DNA of 64,000 bases from Trinickia terrae. Lineage in GTDB: Bacteria; Pseudomonadota; Gammaproteobacteria; Burkholderiales; Burkholderiaceae. Of this stretch, positions 9,094 through 18,039 are shown piece after piece. The position numbers and the translations under genes are program-made. Location: positions 658,134-722,133 of the forward strand of contig NZ_SWJE01000005.1 of the NCBI RefSeq assembly GCF_005144415.1. Direction: 5' to 3'. Below the pieces are notes generated by a model. It did not search any database. It was not told where the DNA came from and saw nothing but the letters and a program-made list of their open reading frames with translations. Within the stretch, counting starts at the first letter, position 1; each line of letters opens with the position of its first letter.

Positions 9094-10734
9094 ATGACCC
9101 GCTTCAACTGGCAAAACCCGTATCCCACGCAGCGCCTGCCTGTCTTCGCGCGCAATATCGTCTCGACCTCGCACCCGCTCGCCGCGCAGGCTGGCCTGCG
9201 CATGCTCTGGAAAGGCGGGAACGCCGTCGATGCGGCGCTGGCCGCCGCCGCTGCGATCACTGTCGTCGAGCCGGTGTCGTGCGGCTTGGGTGGCGATGCG
9301 TTCGCACTCGTCTGGGACGGGGCGAAGCTGCATGGGCTGAACGCGTCGGGCGTCGCACCGGCCGCCTGGAACGTCGAGTATTTCAAGCGCAAATACGGCC
9401 AGTCACATGATGGCCTTGCGAAGCAGCCCAAGCGCGGCTGGGATGCCGTGACGGTCCCAGGGGTGATCGCCGGCTGGGAGGCGCTGCACGCCAGATTCGG
9501 CTCGCTGCCGTTCGCCGATCTGATGGCGCCGGCGATCGAGATCGCCGAGCGCGGCCATGCGCTTGCGAGCATCGTCGCGTACAAGTGGGCGGCGGCCGTG
9601 CCCGAGTTGAAGGACCAGCCGGGCTTTGCCGCAGCTTTCATGCCGCGCGGCCGCGCGCCGGAAGTGAGCGAGCTCGTGCGCTTTCCGGGCCATGCAAAGA
9701 CGCTCACCCGTCTCGCCAAGGAAGGCCCGCGCGCCTTCTACGAAGGCGAGATCGCCGAGCGGATCGCGGCCTTCTCGCGCGAGGGCGGAGGCGCGCTCAC
9801 GCTCGACGACCTGCGCAACTACCGCGCCGAGTGGGTCGAGCCGATCGGCAAGGACTACCGCGGCTACACGGTCCACGAGATTCCGCCGAACGGGCAGGGG
9901 ATCGCCGCGCTGATCGCGCTCGGCATCCTCGAGCAGTTCGATGTGGGCGCGATGCCTATCGACGGCATTGAATCGCAGCATCTGCAGATCGAAGCGATGA
10001 AGCTCGCGTTCGCCGATGTCTACCGCTACGTTGCCGACCCGCGCGCGGTGGAGGTCACCCCCGGGCAGATGCTCGACGACGCCTACCTCGCTTCGCGCGC
10101 CAAGCTGATCGATCCGCGGCGCGCCACGCACTTCGGCTTCGGCATGCCGCGCGCGGGCGGCACGATCTACCTGTCCGCCGCCGACGAGCGCGGCATGATG
10201 GTGAGCTTCATTCAGTCGAACTACATGGGCTTCGGCTCGGGCATCGTCGTGCCCGATACCGGTATTGCATTGCAGAACCGCGGCTGCGGCTTTTCGATGG
10301 ACCCGGCTTCGCCCAATGTCGTCGAAGGCGGCAAGCGGCCGTTTCACACGATCATTCCGGCGTTCCTGACGCAGCGCGTCGACGGCAAGCAGGAAGCGGT
10401 GATGAGCTTCGGCGTGATGGGCGGCGACATGCAGCCGCAGGGGCATCTGCAGACGATCGTGCGCATGCTCGACTACGGCCAGCAGCCGCAGGCCGCGTGC
10501 GACGCGCCGCGCTGGAAGGTCAACCGCGACTTCACGATCGACATCGAGTCGACGCTCGATGCGAACACTGCGCGTGCGCTTGAAGCGCGCGGCCATACGA
10601 TTCAGTCCGTCGACGACCCGTACATGGATTTCGGCTCAGGCCAATTCATCTGGAAGCTCGATCGCGACGATCCCGAGCGCGGCTATGTCGCGGCCAGCGA
10701 CAGCCGCCGCGATGGCTTGGCAGCAGGCTTTTGA
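9094..10734 (+). CDS. Gamma-glutamyltransferase family protein
   Basis: This 546-residue Ntn-hydrolase makes and cleaves gamma-glutamyl bonds (glutathione salvage or gamma-glutamyl peptide hydrolysis). Family landmarks are SHPLAAQAGLRMLWKGGNAVDAALAA at the N-terminus, VSCGLGGDAFALVWDG, and the autoprocessing site RAGGTIYLSAAD, where Thr357 should become the catalytic N-terminus of the small subunit. A Gly-Gly block follows in FGVMGGDMQPQGHLQ. There is no signal peptide, so it resembles cytosolic YwrD-type enzymes rather than periplasmic Ggt. It stands alone, with no glutathione genes beside it. Confidence 0.9.
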   Translation: MTRFNWQNPYPTQRLPVFARNIVSTSHPLAAQAGLRMLWKGGNAVDAALAAAAAITVVEPVSCGLGGDAFALVWDGAKLHGLNASGVAPAAWNVEYFKRKYGQSHDGLAKQPKRGWDAVTVPGVIAGWEALHARFGSLPFADLMAPAIEIAERGHALASIVAYKWAAAVPELKDQPGFAAAFMPRGRAPEVSELVRFPGHAKTLTRLAKEGPRAFYEGEIAERIAAFSREGGGALTLDDLRNYRAEWVEPIGKDYRGYTVHEIPPNGQGIAALIALGILEQFDVGAMPIDGIESQHLQIEAMKLAFADVYRYVADPRAVEVTPGQMLDDAYLASRAKLIDPRRATHFGFGMPRAGGTIYLSAADERGMMVSFIQSNYMGFGSGIVVPDTGIALQNRGCGFSMDPASPNVVEGGKRPFHTIIPAFLTQRVDGKQEAVMSFGVMGGDMQPQGHLQTIVRMLDYGQQPQAACDAPRWKVNRDFTIDIESTLDANTARALEARGHTIQSVDDPYMDFGSGQFIWKLDRDDPERGYVAASDSRRDGLAAGF

Positions 10735-10985
10735 GCAGCGTTGTTTTGTGTAATGAATCAGCCGTAATCCGCAATCGAGAAAGCTGTCCAACTTTGTCGT
10801 AGCAGCCGTGGAACCGGGAGGCATGCGGCATGGTCTGTGCTACTTGTCGGCAAGTTCGCGAGAGTCGGACTAAGATGCCGGATATAAGGCTTAACAAATT
10901 CAATTGCGCTGTATTCGACGCGGATTCGGCAACGTGAATGCGCGGGCTTCGCGAAGGAAGGAATACGGCTTTGGGAGCGCTACGT

Positions 10986-11813
10986 ATGCACACTGACTCC
11001 AACCATGTGATGCCTTGGCGTATCGAGGACATCGATCTCACCCGGATCGATCGTCAGCGAGCCGCGGCGAACGAGGACCTCTTGCTGCTGCTATGCGCGG
11101 CCTCGTTCATCGAAAGCGGCTCCGATCTCTACACGAGCAACCTCACCACCTTCTTCAACGGCGACCCGGAAGTGTCGGCCTGGCTCAACCGCGAATGGGA
11201 GCCCGAGGAACTGCAGCACGGCCGGGCGTTGAAGGCCTATATCCACTACGTGTGGCCGGAATTCGACTGGGACACGGCATTCAGGAGCTTCTTCGACGAG
11301 TATTCGAAGACCTGCTCGGTCGAGCAGTTCGAGAAAAGCCGCGCGCTCGAGATGGTCGCGCGCTGTGTGGTCGAGACGGGTACTGCGACGTTGTACCGCG
11401 CCATCAACGAGTGCTCCGACGAGCCCGTGCTCAAGGAGATCACCGACAACATCCGTACGGATGAAGTCCGGCACTACAAGCATTTTTTCAAATACTTCAA
11501 GAAGTACAACGAGACCGAGGGCAACGGCCGGCTCGCGGTGCTCGGCGCGCTGATGCGCCGGGTCATGGAGATCAAGAACGAGGATTCGGAGATTGCGTTG
11601 CGGCATGTGTTCGCGATCCGCTATCCCGAGCGCGTCAACGATTCGATCTACAACCGCGAGCGCGCGGCGCGCATCAGTGCACTTGTGCGGCGCAATCTGT
11701 CGGCGGATATGTGCATCAAGATGCTGCTCAAGCCGCTCGAATTGCCCGCGAAGATCCAGCCGAGCGTTCACTATCCGCTCGCGAAGATTACGCAGCATGT
11801 CTTCTTTCGTTAG
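10986..11813 (+). CDS. Ferritin-like diiron-domain protein
   Basis: This is a 275-residue, mostly helical soluble protein. Paired metal-ligand motifs are visible: NREWEPEELQHGRALKAYI (Glu, Glu and His) and IRTDEVRHYKHFFKY (Glu and His), with an extra Glu in RCVVETGTATLYRAI. This Glu/EExxH pattern over four helices is typical of the ferritin-like superfamily, and resembles acyl-ACP desaturase or hydroxylase-type diiron proteins. ATG 10986 has GGGAG eight bases upstream. A strong intrinsic terminator follows. Substrate unknown; the diiron assignment is inferred from motif spacing. Confidence 0.75.
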   Translation: MHTDSNHVMPWRIEDIDLTRIDRQRAAANEDLLLLLCAASFIESGSDLYTSNLTTFFNGDPEVSAWLNREWEPEELQHGRALKAYIHYVWPEFDWDTAFRSFFDEYSKTCSVEQFEKSRALEMVARCVVETGTATLYRAINECSDEPVLKEITDNIRTDEVRHYKHFFKYFKKYNETEGNGRLAVLGALMRRVMEIKNEDSEIALRHVFAIRYPERVNDSIYNRERAARISALVRRNLSADMCIKMLLKPLELPAKIQPSVHYPLAKITQHVFFR

Positions 11814-11857
11814 GGTCTATGCCCGTAATGCACATCAACGCTTTGTGCTACAACGAA

Positions 11858-11885
11858 ATGGCCCGCGCAACGCGGGCCATTTTCA
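11858..11885 (+). terminator. Intrinsic terminator after the ferritin-like gene
   Basis: A perfect 9-bp stem, ATGGCCCGC paired with GCGGGCCAT, is separated by five bases and followed by TTTCATTTG. It sits 45 bases after the ferritin-like gene stop. Confidence 0.8.
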
Positions 11886-11919
11886 TTTGCAGGAAATACG
11901 CTGATCAGCGAGGCATGCC

Positions 11920-12450
11920 ATGTCCGACTCCACTTCTCGCGGGACTGCGCTTCTGCAGAGCGCCTTCGACGAATGGCCGCCCGAGTTGCGCGCGCTGTTC
12001 GACGGCACGGTGCTTGCCGCCAAAGCGGGCTTTACGGCGTCGCTGGTGACGATCGATATGAACGGCCATGCGCGCACGTCGCTCTTGAGCGCAGGCGAGC
12101 TGTATGCGCCGGACTCGCGTACGCTGTGCTTCGCGCTTTGGCCGGACTCGCGCGCGGCGCGCGCACTGCACGATCGCGGGCAGGCCGTGCTGACCTTCGT
12201 GCATGACGACGCGTTCTATCAAGTGCAGCTCGACGTGCAGCCGTTGACGGACGACGATAGCGCCGCGCCCGGGTCGCTCGCGTTTTTCGCGGGCTCGATC
12301 GACACCGGCGAGTCGCAGAGCGTCCGCTATGCGCGTTTGACGAACGGCATTACGTTCGAATTGGAAGAGGGACGGGACGCGGTGCTCGATCGATGGGAAC
12401 GGCAGATCGAGCACCTGAGGCAGGCTGCTAGCGGCGCAGCGGGCCGCTAG
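11920..12450 (+). CDS. Pyridoxamine-5'-phosphate-oxidase-like FMN-binding protein
   Basis: The 176-residue protein has the split-barrel fold pattern of the PNPOx-like superfamily: ASLVTIDMNGHARTSLLSAGELYAPD early, then TLCFALWPDSRAARALHDRGQAVLTFVHDDAFYQVQLDVQ, and a C-terminal helix. Members bind FMN or F420 and act as oxidoreductases or flavin carriers. True PdxH-type substrate motifs are not evident, so pyridoxal synthesis is not implied. It is a single gene that follows a terminator and converges on rhlE. Confidence 0.7.
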   Translation: MSDSTSRGTALLQSAFDEWPPELRALFDGTVLAAKAGFTASLVTIDMNGHARTSLLSAGELYAPDSRTLCFALWPDSRAARALHDRGQAVLTFVHDDAFYQVQLDVQPLTDDDSAAPGSLAFFAGSIDTGESQSVRYARLTNGITFELEEGRDAVLDRWERQIEHLRQAASGAAGR

Positions 12451-12470
12451 CGGTCAAATGGCGGGTGATT

Positions 12471-14099
12471 TCAGCGGTCGCGCTCGCCGTTGCGTGCGGG
12501 ACGTTGCTGGCGTGAACCGTCCTTGCGCGGAGCCCCGCCGAGCAGCGCGCCGGGATTGCCCGGCCGCTTGTTGCGGTTGCCGGCGTGGCCGCCGTTCGCA
12601 GCGGCGTTGTCGTGCTTCGCCGTATGCGCTTCGCCGCGGGCCGATTGATTGCGCGCGTTGCTATTCGATGCAGGCTTCGAGTCTGCATTGTTGCGCGCGG
12701 GCGCGCGGCGTGTGTCTTGCCGTGGCTGCGCCGCGGCTGCCGGTTTCGTCGACGTTGCCTGAGCCGGACGAGCTTGGCGTGTGCGGGCTTCGCCGCCACC
12801 TTCGCGCCGTGGGGCGGATTGCTTACGTTGCTCCGTCTTTGCCGCAACAGGGGCAATGCTTTCGCGGCGCGCGCCTTGCCCTTGTCCCTGGCCTTGCCGC
12901 GGCTGACGCCCGCCGCCGCCTTGCCCGCGCCGCTGAATCGGCTCGGGCTTCGCATTCGGATCGGGGTCGAAGCCCGGGATCACTTCCTGCGGCACGCTGC
13001 GCTTGATCAGCTTCTCGATATCCTTGAGCAGCTGCAACTCATCGACGCACACGAGCGACACCGCTTCGCCGCTCGCGCCCGCGCGCCCCGTGCGGCCGAT
13101 GCGGTGCACGTAGTCCTCGGGCACGTTCGGCAGGTCGTAGTTGACGACATGCGGCAGTTGATCGATATCGATGCCGCGCGCGGCGATGTCGGTGGCGACG
13201 AGCACTTGCAGCGTGTTGTTCTTGAACTCGGCGAGCGCGCGCGTACGCGCCGACTGGCTCTTGTTGCCGTGGATCGCGAGCGCGCTGATGCCGTCCTTCG
13301 TGAGCTGCTCGGCAAGCCGGTTCGCACCGTGCTTGGTGCGTGTGAAGACGAGCACCTGGAACCAGTTGTGCTGGCGGATCAGATGCGTGAGCAGCTCGCG
13401 CTTGCGGTCGCGATCGACGGGATAGATCTTCTGCGCGACCGTCTCCGCCGTCGTGTTGCGTCGCGCGACTTCGATCAGCGCCGGCGAATCGAGCAGGCTG
13501 TCGGCGAGCGCCTTGATCTCGTCGGAGAACGTCGCCGAGAACAGCAGGTTCTGGCGCTTCGGCGGCAGCTTCGCGAGCACGCGCTTGATGTCGTGGATGA
13601 AGCCCATGTCGAGCATGCGGTCGGCTTCGTCGAGCACGAGGATGTCGAGCTGCGACAAGTCGATCGTCTTTTGCTGCATGTGATCGAGCAGGCGCCCCGG
13701 CGTCGCGACGACGATATCGACACCGCGCTTCAACGCATCGATTTGCGGATTGATGCCGACGCCGCCGAACATCACCGTCGACTTCAGCTTCAGGTACTTG
13801 CCGTAAGCGCGCACGCTTTCCTCGACTTGCGCCGCGAGCTCGCGCGTCGGCGTGAGGATCAGCGCGCGCACGGCGCGCTTCGCCGGGTTCGCGCCGGCTT
13901 GCATCGTGGTCAGGCGCTGCAGGATCGGCAGCGTGAAGCCGGCGGTCTTGCCGGTGCCGGTCTGCGCGCCGGCGAGCAGGTCGCCGCCGTCGAGCACGGC
14001 GGGGATCGCCTGTTTCTGGATCGGGGTGGGGGACGTGTAGCCGAGTTCGTGAACGGCTCGCACCAACGGTTCGGACAAGCCGAGAGAGTCAAAAGACAT
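12471..14099 (-). CDS. rhlE: DEAD-box ATP-dependent RNA helicase RhlE
   Basis: The 542-residue protein unwinds structured RNA (ribosome assembly, mRNA turnover). It has all helicase motifs in order: Q motif ([17 protein letters not shown]), motif I AQTGTGKT, Ia [48 protein letters not shown] and [12 protein letters not shown]. After about residue 370 follows a long Arg/Gln/Gly/Ala-rich low-complexity tail. Such tails are typical of Burkholderiaceae RhlE and are thought to bind RNA. The ATG at 14099 gives the standard [16 protein letters not shown] start. Confidence 0.95.
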   Translation of the reverse strand: MSFDSLGLSEPLVRAVHELGYTSPTPIQKQAIPAVLDGGDLLAGAQTGTGKTAGFTLPILQRLTTMQAGANPAKRAVRALILTPTRELAAQVEESVRAYGKYLKLKSTVMFGGVGINPQIDALKRGVDIVVATPGRLLDHMQQKTIDLSQLDILVLDEADRMLDMGFIHDIKRVLAKLPPKRQNLLFSATFSDEIKALADSLLDSPALIEVARRNTTAETVAQKIYPVDRDRKRELLTHLIRQHNWFQVLVFTRTKHGANRLAEQLTKDGISALAIHGNKSQSARTRALAEFKNNTLQVLVATDIAARGIDIDQLPHVVNYDLPNVPEDYVHRIGRTGRAGASGEAVSLVCVDELQLLKDIEKLIKRSVPQEVIPGFDPDPNAKPEPIQRRGQGGGGRQPRQGQGQGQGARRESIAPVAAKTEQRKQSAPRREGGGEARTRQARPAQATSTKPAAAAQPRQDTRRAPARNNADSKPASNSNARNQSARGEAHTAKHDNAAANGGHAGNRNKRPGNPGALLGGAPRKDGSRQQRPARNGERDR

Positions 14100-14292
14100 A
14101 GTGTTTCTTCTTGCAATTCGGGTATGACGGCCGTCATTTCACGGGAGCCCTCGGGCGCGAACGGGAAACGGCCGGGTAAATCAATCGGCGGCACGGATGC
14201 ATGCCGCATGGCATGCAGGTGCATTCAAGACACGGCGTCGCGCGTTAAGTTGCATTCGCAAGCTAGCGCGTTGCCGTCGGTTATCGGATGCG

Positions 14293-14913
14293 TCATGCGA
14301 CATACGCCGCGACGCTGACGAATTGACACAGGCTGCCGGCCAGCACGAACAGATGCCAGATGCCGTGGCCGTGTCGAATGCGCTCGTCGTTGATGAAGAA
14401 ATAGATGCCGACGCTGTAGATGATTCCGCCCGCGACGAGCCATGCGAGGCCCGCGGGCGGCAGCGCCTCGACGAGCGGACGGAAGGCCACGAGCGCAAGC
14501 CATCCCATCAGCACGTAGAGCACCATCGATACGCTGCGGGTGCGGCGCCCGAGCGTGAGTTCCTGCACGATGCCGACTGCCGCCAGCCCCCAGCTCACGC
14601 CGAACAGCGACCAGCCCCACGGCCCGCGCAGCGTGACGAGCGTGAAGGGCGTATAGCTGCCGGCGATCAGCAGGTAGATCGCCGAATGATCGCATTTCTG
14701 CAGGATCGCCTTGACACGCGGATGGCGGATGCTGTGATAGAGCGTCGAGATCGTGTACAGCACGAACAGCATCGCGCCGTAGACGCTGAAGCTCACCACC
14801 TTGTACGCATCGCCGTCGAGCGCGCCCATCGTGACGAGCGTCGCCAGTCCCGCCACCGCCAGCACGGCGCCGACCAGGTGACTGATGCTGTTGAAACGCT
14901 CACCGACATGCAC
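14293..14913 (-). CDS. trhA: PAQR/TrhA (hemolysin III) family membrane protein
   Basis: The 206-residue integral membrane protein has seven hydrophobic segments and the family's metal-site residues: ERFNSISHLVGAVLAV (first Glu and His), TLYHSIRHPRVKAILQKCDHSAIYLLIAGSYTPF, and the C-terminal RHGHGIWHLFVLAGS with the His pair. Families of this type are called hemolysin III or TrhA, and are linked to membrane-fluidity homeostasis rather than real haemolysis. It is on the minus strand just upstream of the cytochrome c pair but with no evident link to it. Confidence 0.88.
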   Translation of the reverse strand: MHVGERFNSISHLVGAVLAVAGLATLVTMGALDGDAYKVVSFSVYGAMLFVLYTISTLYHSIRHPRVKAILQKCDHSAIYLLIAGSYTPFTLVTLRGPWGWSLFGVSWGLAAVGIVQELTLGRRTRSVSMVLYVLMGWLALVAFRPLVEALPPAGLAWLVAGGIIYSVGIYFFINDERIRHGHGIWHLFVLAGSLCQFVSVAAYVA

Positions 14914-15053
14914 GGCACAACCTCCAGAATGCTTTCATGCGCTTGTGGCGCACAGGCGGGCGGAACGGTCCGGTAAAACCGCCAGTCCAGAAAATGCGAA
15001 AGGCGCAGCCGCGGTTTCCCGCTGGCCGCGCCCGGATTTGCGTCAGGCCGCGC

Positions 15054-16352
15054 TTAGTCGAGCGGCGCCGAACGCAGGTCGCTCACTTGTTGCGGTGACA
15101 CCGCAGTGCCGTGGTTGCCCCACGACTTCCGGATGTACGTCACGACGGCCGCGACTTCCTGATTCGACAGCGATTGCGCGAACGGCGGCATGCCATGCGG
15201 ATGCGGATTGCCTTCCGTGCTCGGCGGGTAGCCGCCGTTCAGCACCATGCGGATCGGATTGACCGCAGACGGCATCTGAATCGACTGGTTGTTCGCGAGA
15301 GGCGGGAACGCCGGCGGGAAGCCCATGCCGCTTTCCGCGTGGCACTTCGCACACTGACTGGTATAGATCTTCTGGCCCTGCTCCAACAGTGCGCTGCCGA
15401 ACTGTTCGGACGTCTCCAGCTGCATCGTTTCCGGTGCTTCCTTCTTCTGCGGGATCGTCTTCAGGTACGTGGACATCGCCTTGATGTCGTCGTCCGACAT
15501 GTACTGCAGGCTGTTGTGGACGACTTCCGCCATCGGGCCGAACACCGCGCCGCGCCGCGACGCGCCGGTCTTCAGGAGATCGGTGATGTCCTTCAGGTCC
15601 CAGTCGCCGAGCCCGGCTTCCTTGTTCGACGTCAGCGACGGCGCATACCAGTTCTGCAGCGGGATCAGGCCGCCGGCGAAGGCCGCCGAGTTGACCGGGC
15701 CGCCCATCGCGTTGATCGAGGTGTGGCACATGCCGCAGTGGCCGAGGCCTTCGACGAGGTACGCGCCGCGGTTCCATTCGACCGACTTGGTCGGATCCGG
15801 TTTGAAGTCGCCTTCGCGGAAGAACAGCGTGCGCCAGCCGAGCAGCAGGTTGCGGTTGTTGAACGGGAACTTGAGTTCTTGCGCGCGGCTCGGCAGCGAG
15901 ACCGGCGGGACCGAGCGCAGGTACGCGTAGATTGCGTCGGAATCGGCACGCGTGACCTTCGTGTAGCTCGCGAACGGGAACGCCGGGTAGAGCAGGCTGC
16001 CGTCCTTCGAGCGGCCCGTGTGCAGCGCGCGATAGAAGTCGTCCGAGGACCACTTGCCGATGCCGAATTGGTCGTCGGGCGTGATGTTCGGCGTGTACAG
16101 CGTGCCGAACGGCGTCAGCATCGGCAGGCCGCCGGCGAAGGTCTGGCCGCCGCGCACCGTGTGGCACGCGATACAGTCGCCGGCGCGGGCGAGGTACTCG
16201 CCGCGCTTGATCAGGGCGGCCTGGTCTTGCGGCGTGGCCGCCACGGCCGTGCCGTTGTGCAGGTTGTCGCCGCCCGACCACAAGACGGGAACGAGCGCGG
16301 CCGCCGCCACGACGATGACAGCCGAGAGAGCGAACAGGGACTTGCGTTTCAT
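15054..16352 (-). CDS. Triheme cytochrome c, dehydrogenase-subunit type
   Basis: The 432-residue exported protein begins with a single hydrophobic segment (ALSAVIVVAAAALVPVLW) that serves as signal or anchor. It holds three heme c sites: C60-x2-CH64 (CIACH), C206-x2-CH210 (CGMCH) and C334-x2-CH338 (CAKCH). The layout matches the triheme cytochrome subunit that passes electrons from membrane-bound alcohol, gluconate or sorbitol dehydrogenases to quinone. No flavin or PQQ dehydrogenase subunit is adjacent. Its only partner is the diheme cytochrome 21 bases upstream, so the electron donor is unknown. Confidence 0.88.
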   Translation of the reverse strand: MKRKSLFALSAVIVVAAAALVPVLWSGGDNLHNGTAVAATPQDQAALIKRGEYLARAGDCIACHTVRGGQTFAGGLPMLTPFGTLYTPNITPDDQFGIGKWSSDDFYRALHTGRSKDGSLLYPAFPFASYTKVTRADSDAIYAYLRSVPPVSLPSRAQELKFPFNNRNLLLGWRTLFFREGDFKPDPTKSVEWNRGAYLVEGLGHCGMCHTSINAMGGPVNSAAFAGGLIPLQNWYAPSLTSNKEAGLGDWDLKDITDLLKTGASRRGAVFGPMAEVVHNSLQYMSDDDIKAMSTYLKTIPQKKEAPETMQLETSEQFGSALLEQGQKIYTSQCAKCHAESGMGFPPAFPPLANNQSIQMPSAVNPIRMVLNGGYPPSTEGNPHPHGMPPFAQSLSNQEVAAVVTYIRKSWGNHGTAVSPQQVSDLRSAPLD

Positions 16353-16373
16353 TTGAATGTCTCTCCTCGCGCC

Positions 16374-17108
16374 TTATTGCGGTTCGCTGCCGCAGGCAAG
16401 CGGGGTCTTCAACGAGCGGGCCGGAGCCGGCACGGGGTTTTGCGGGGCCGGCTGGGTGGCGAGCCACGAAGCGACGGCGTTGACGTCGTCGTCGGTCAGG
16501 CGGATGGCGACCGCATGCATGCAATCCGGCTCGATCGCGTGGCGCGAGCCCGAGCGCCATGCGCCGAGCTGGGCGCTGATGTAATCGGAATGCAGGCCGA
16601 CGAGGCCCGGAATCGCCGGCTGCATGCCGGTCAGCTGCGAGCCATGGCAGGCCGCGCAGGCCGGCACGTTCTTCGACGGGATGCCTTGCAGGACGATGTC
16701 CTTGCCATGCTCGAGCGTGGCCGCCGAGACCGTCGGCTTGGCCGGCGCCGGATACGGCGGGCGTTGCTGGGAGAAGTACGTCGCGATCTGGTGGAGGTAG
16801 TCGTCCGAAAGGTACGTCACCAGATAGTTCATCGGCGGGTACTTGCGGCGCGCTTCGCGGAAATTGACGAGCTGGTTGTACAGGTAGTCGGCCGGCTTGC
16901 CCGCCAGACGCGGGAAGTAGTCATTGTCGGTGCCCTGCCCGTGCGTGCCGTGGCATGCGGTGCAGCCCTGCACTCGCGATTCCATCGTGTCGACCGGGGG
17001 ATTGGGTTGAGTCTGCGCTTTCGCAGCGCTATAGACGCCAGCTGTGCCGATCAGCAAAAGGGCGATCAGCGGGCGGAAAATGCGTCTTGAAGACACGCGT
17101 AACTCCAT
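16374..17108 (-). CDS. Diheme cytochrome c (c4-like)
   Basis: This 244-residue periplasmic protein has a signal peptide (RRIFRPLIALLLIGTAGVYSAAKAQ) and two class I cytochrome c domains. The heme motifs are C49-x2-CH53 (CTACHG) and C150-x2-CH154 (CAACHG); each domain has downstream residues that fit axial Met ligation (PPMNYL and GMQPAIPGL regions). Two tandem domains of this size are typical of cytochrome c4. It is the first gene of a two-gene operon with the triheme cytochrome, so it probably carries electrons between that protein and a terminal oxidase. Confidence 0.87.
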   Translation of the reverse strand: MELRVSSRRIFRPLIALLLIGTAGVYSAAKAQTQPNPPVDTMESRVQGCTACHGTHGQGTDNDYFPRLAGKPADYLYNQLVNFREARRKYPPMNYLVTYLSDDYLHQIATYFSQQRPPYPAPAKPTVSAATLEHGKDIVLQGIPSKNVPACAACHGSQLTGMQPAIPGLVGLHSDYISAQLGAWRSGSRHAIEPDCMHAVAIRLTDDDVNAVASWLATQPAPQNPVPAPARSLKTPLACGSEPQ

Positions 17109-17353
17109 GTTTTTCGGGGACCTGACCGGGCTTCGATCGGCTCGGTGGAATGAGACAGCCGGGCGCTGCGACGCAGCATTCTATCATCGATGGATAATGC
17201 AGGCTATTTGCCTACACCGAATGAGTTCCTGTGCGCACGTCCCTGCGGCGATATGTCGCGCGACGATTCTTCCCGGGTGTGGAGCCCGCCAGGTGTGGAG
17301 CCCGATGTGGCTCGGGCGGGTTGGGCCAGCGGGGGAGCCGGCCGCGTCGGCTG

Positions 17354-17620
17354 CTATTCCGTGAACTTGCCGCCGAGCTTCTGGCAGGTGCCCTTCAGCA
17401 TGGTCTTGAAGTCGGCCGGGTCGTTGTCTTTCGTGGCTTGTCCGGAGCAGCTGTGCGCGTCGGTGCCGCAGTCGTTCTGGCCAGCCTTCGAGACGCCGAA
17501 GCACTCGACTTTCACTTTCGACTGGTCGACCTCGTCGGCGTGAGCGGCGAGCGGCGCGGCGCACGTGACGGCGGCAAGCGCCGCGGCGAACAGGGCGCGG
17601 CGCGATACGGTCTGGTTCAT
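17354..17620 (-). CDS. DUF2282 (BufA1-type bufferin-like) secreted small protein
   Basis: This 88-residue precursor has a signal peptide ([20 protein letters not shown], continuing to AHA, likely cut before Asp29). A mature part of about 60 residues holds four cysteines at 40, 51, 58 and 79. The pattern [26 protein letters not shown] and [11 protein letters not shown] matches DUF2282. Members of that family, renamed bufferins, are metal-binding peptides whose cysteines are modified by a BufB (DUF692) and BufC pair. Neither partner is in this window, so this one is an orphan or is unmodified. AGGAAA precedes the ATG. The next gene, divergent, is copD, hinting at a copper context. Confidence 0.82.
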   Translation of the reverse strand: MNQTVSRRALFAAALAAVTCAAPLAAHADEVDQSKVKVECFGVSKAGQNDCGTDAHSCSGQATKDNDPADFKTMLKGTCQKLGGKFTE

Positions 17621-18039
17621 GGGCGTTTCCTATTGGATGCGAAGCGGCCGGAGTAAGCACGCGCCGGCCGGTTCGGATTGGGCGACAAAGCGCTTCATTG
17701 TGCAGCAGGGATGCGTGTTCGCCAATGGCGGGCCCGCTGGAACGGGCGGTCCGGCAGGGCGTTCGAAGCGGCGATGCAAAACCGGTTGAACCGTCGCAAA
17801 CGATGAGCATCGAAGCGTACACTCTCGCCTGCGCGAGCGAGCCGGCCGTGCCGTGAGACGCGTGTCTTCGCCTCATGCGTTTCGCTTGCCGTCTTTGTCC
17901 TCTTCCTTTCTCCTTTCGATTGCCAGCCAATGAAGTCTTTCGATCCATTCGATCCCTTGCTCAGTGCGTCGCAAGCCTCGGTTGCGAATCTCGATGCATT
18001 CCCGGACATTGCGCCGCCCCAAGCGAAACGGGTCGTCCG
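17621..18039. other. Intergenic region between the bufferin-like gene and copD
   Basis: About 420 bases separate two divergent genes. I see no convincing small gene, RNA or repeat. It should contain both promoters; no CopR- or CueR-type dyad was clear to me. Confidence 0.35.
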
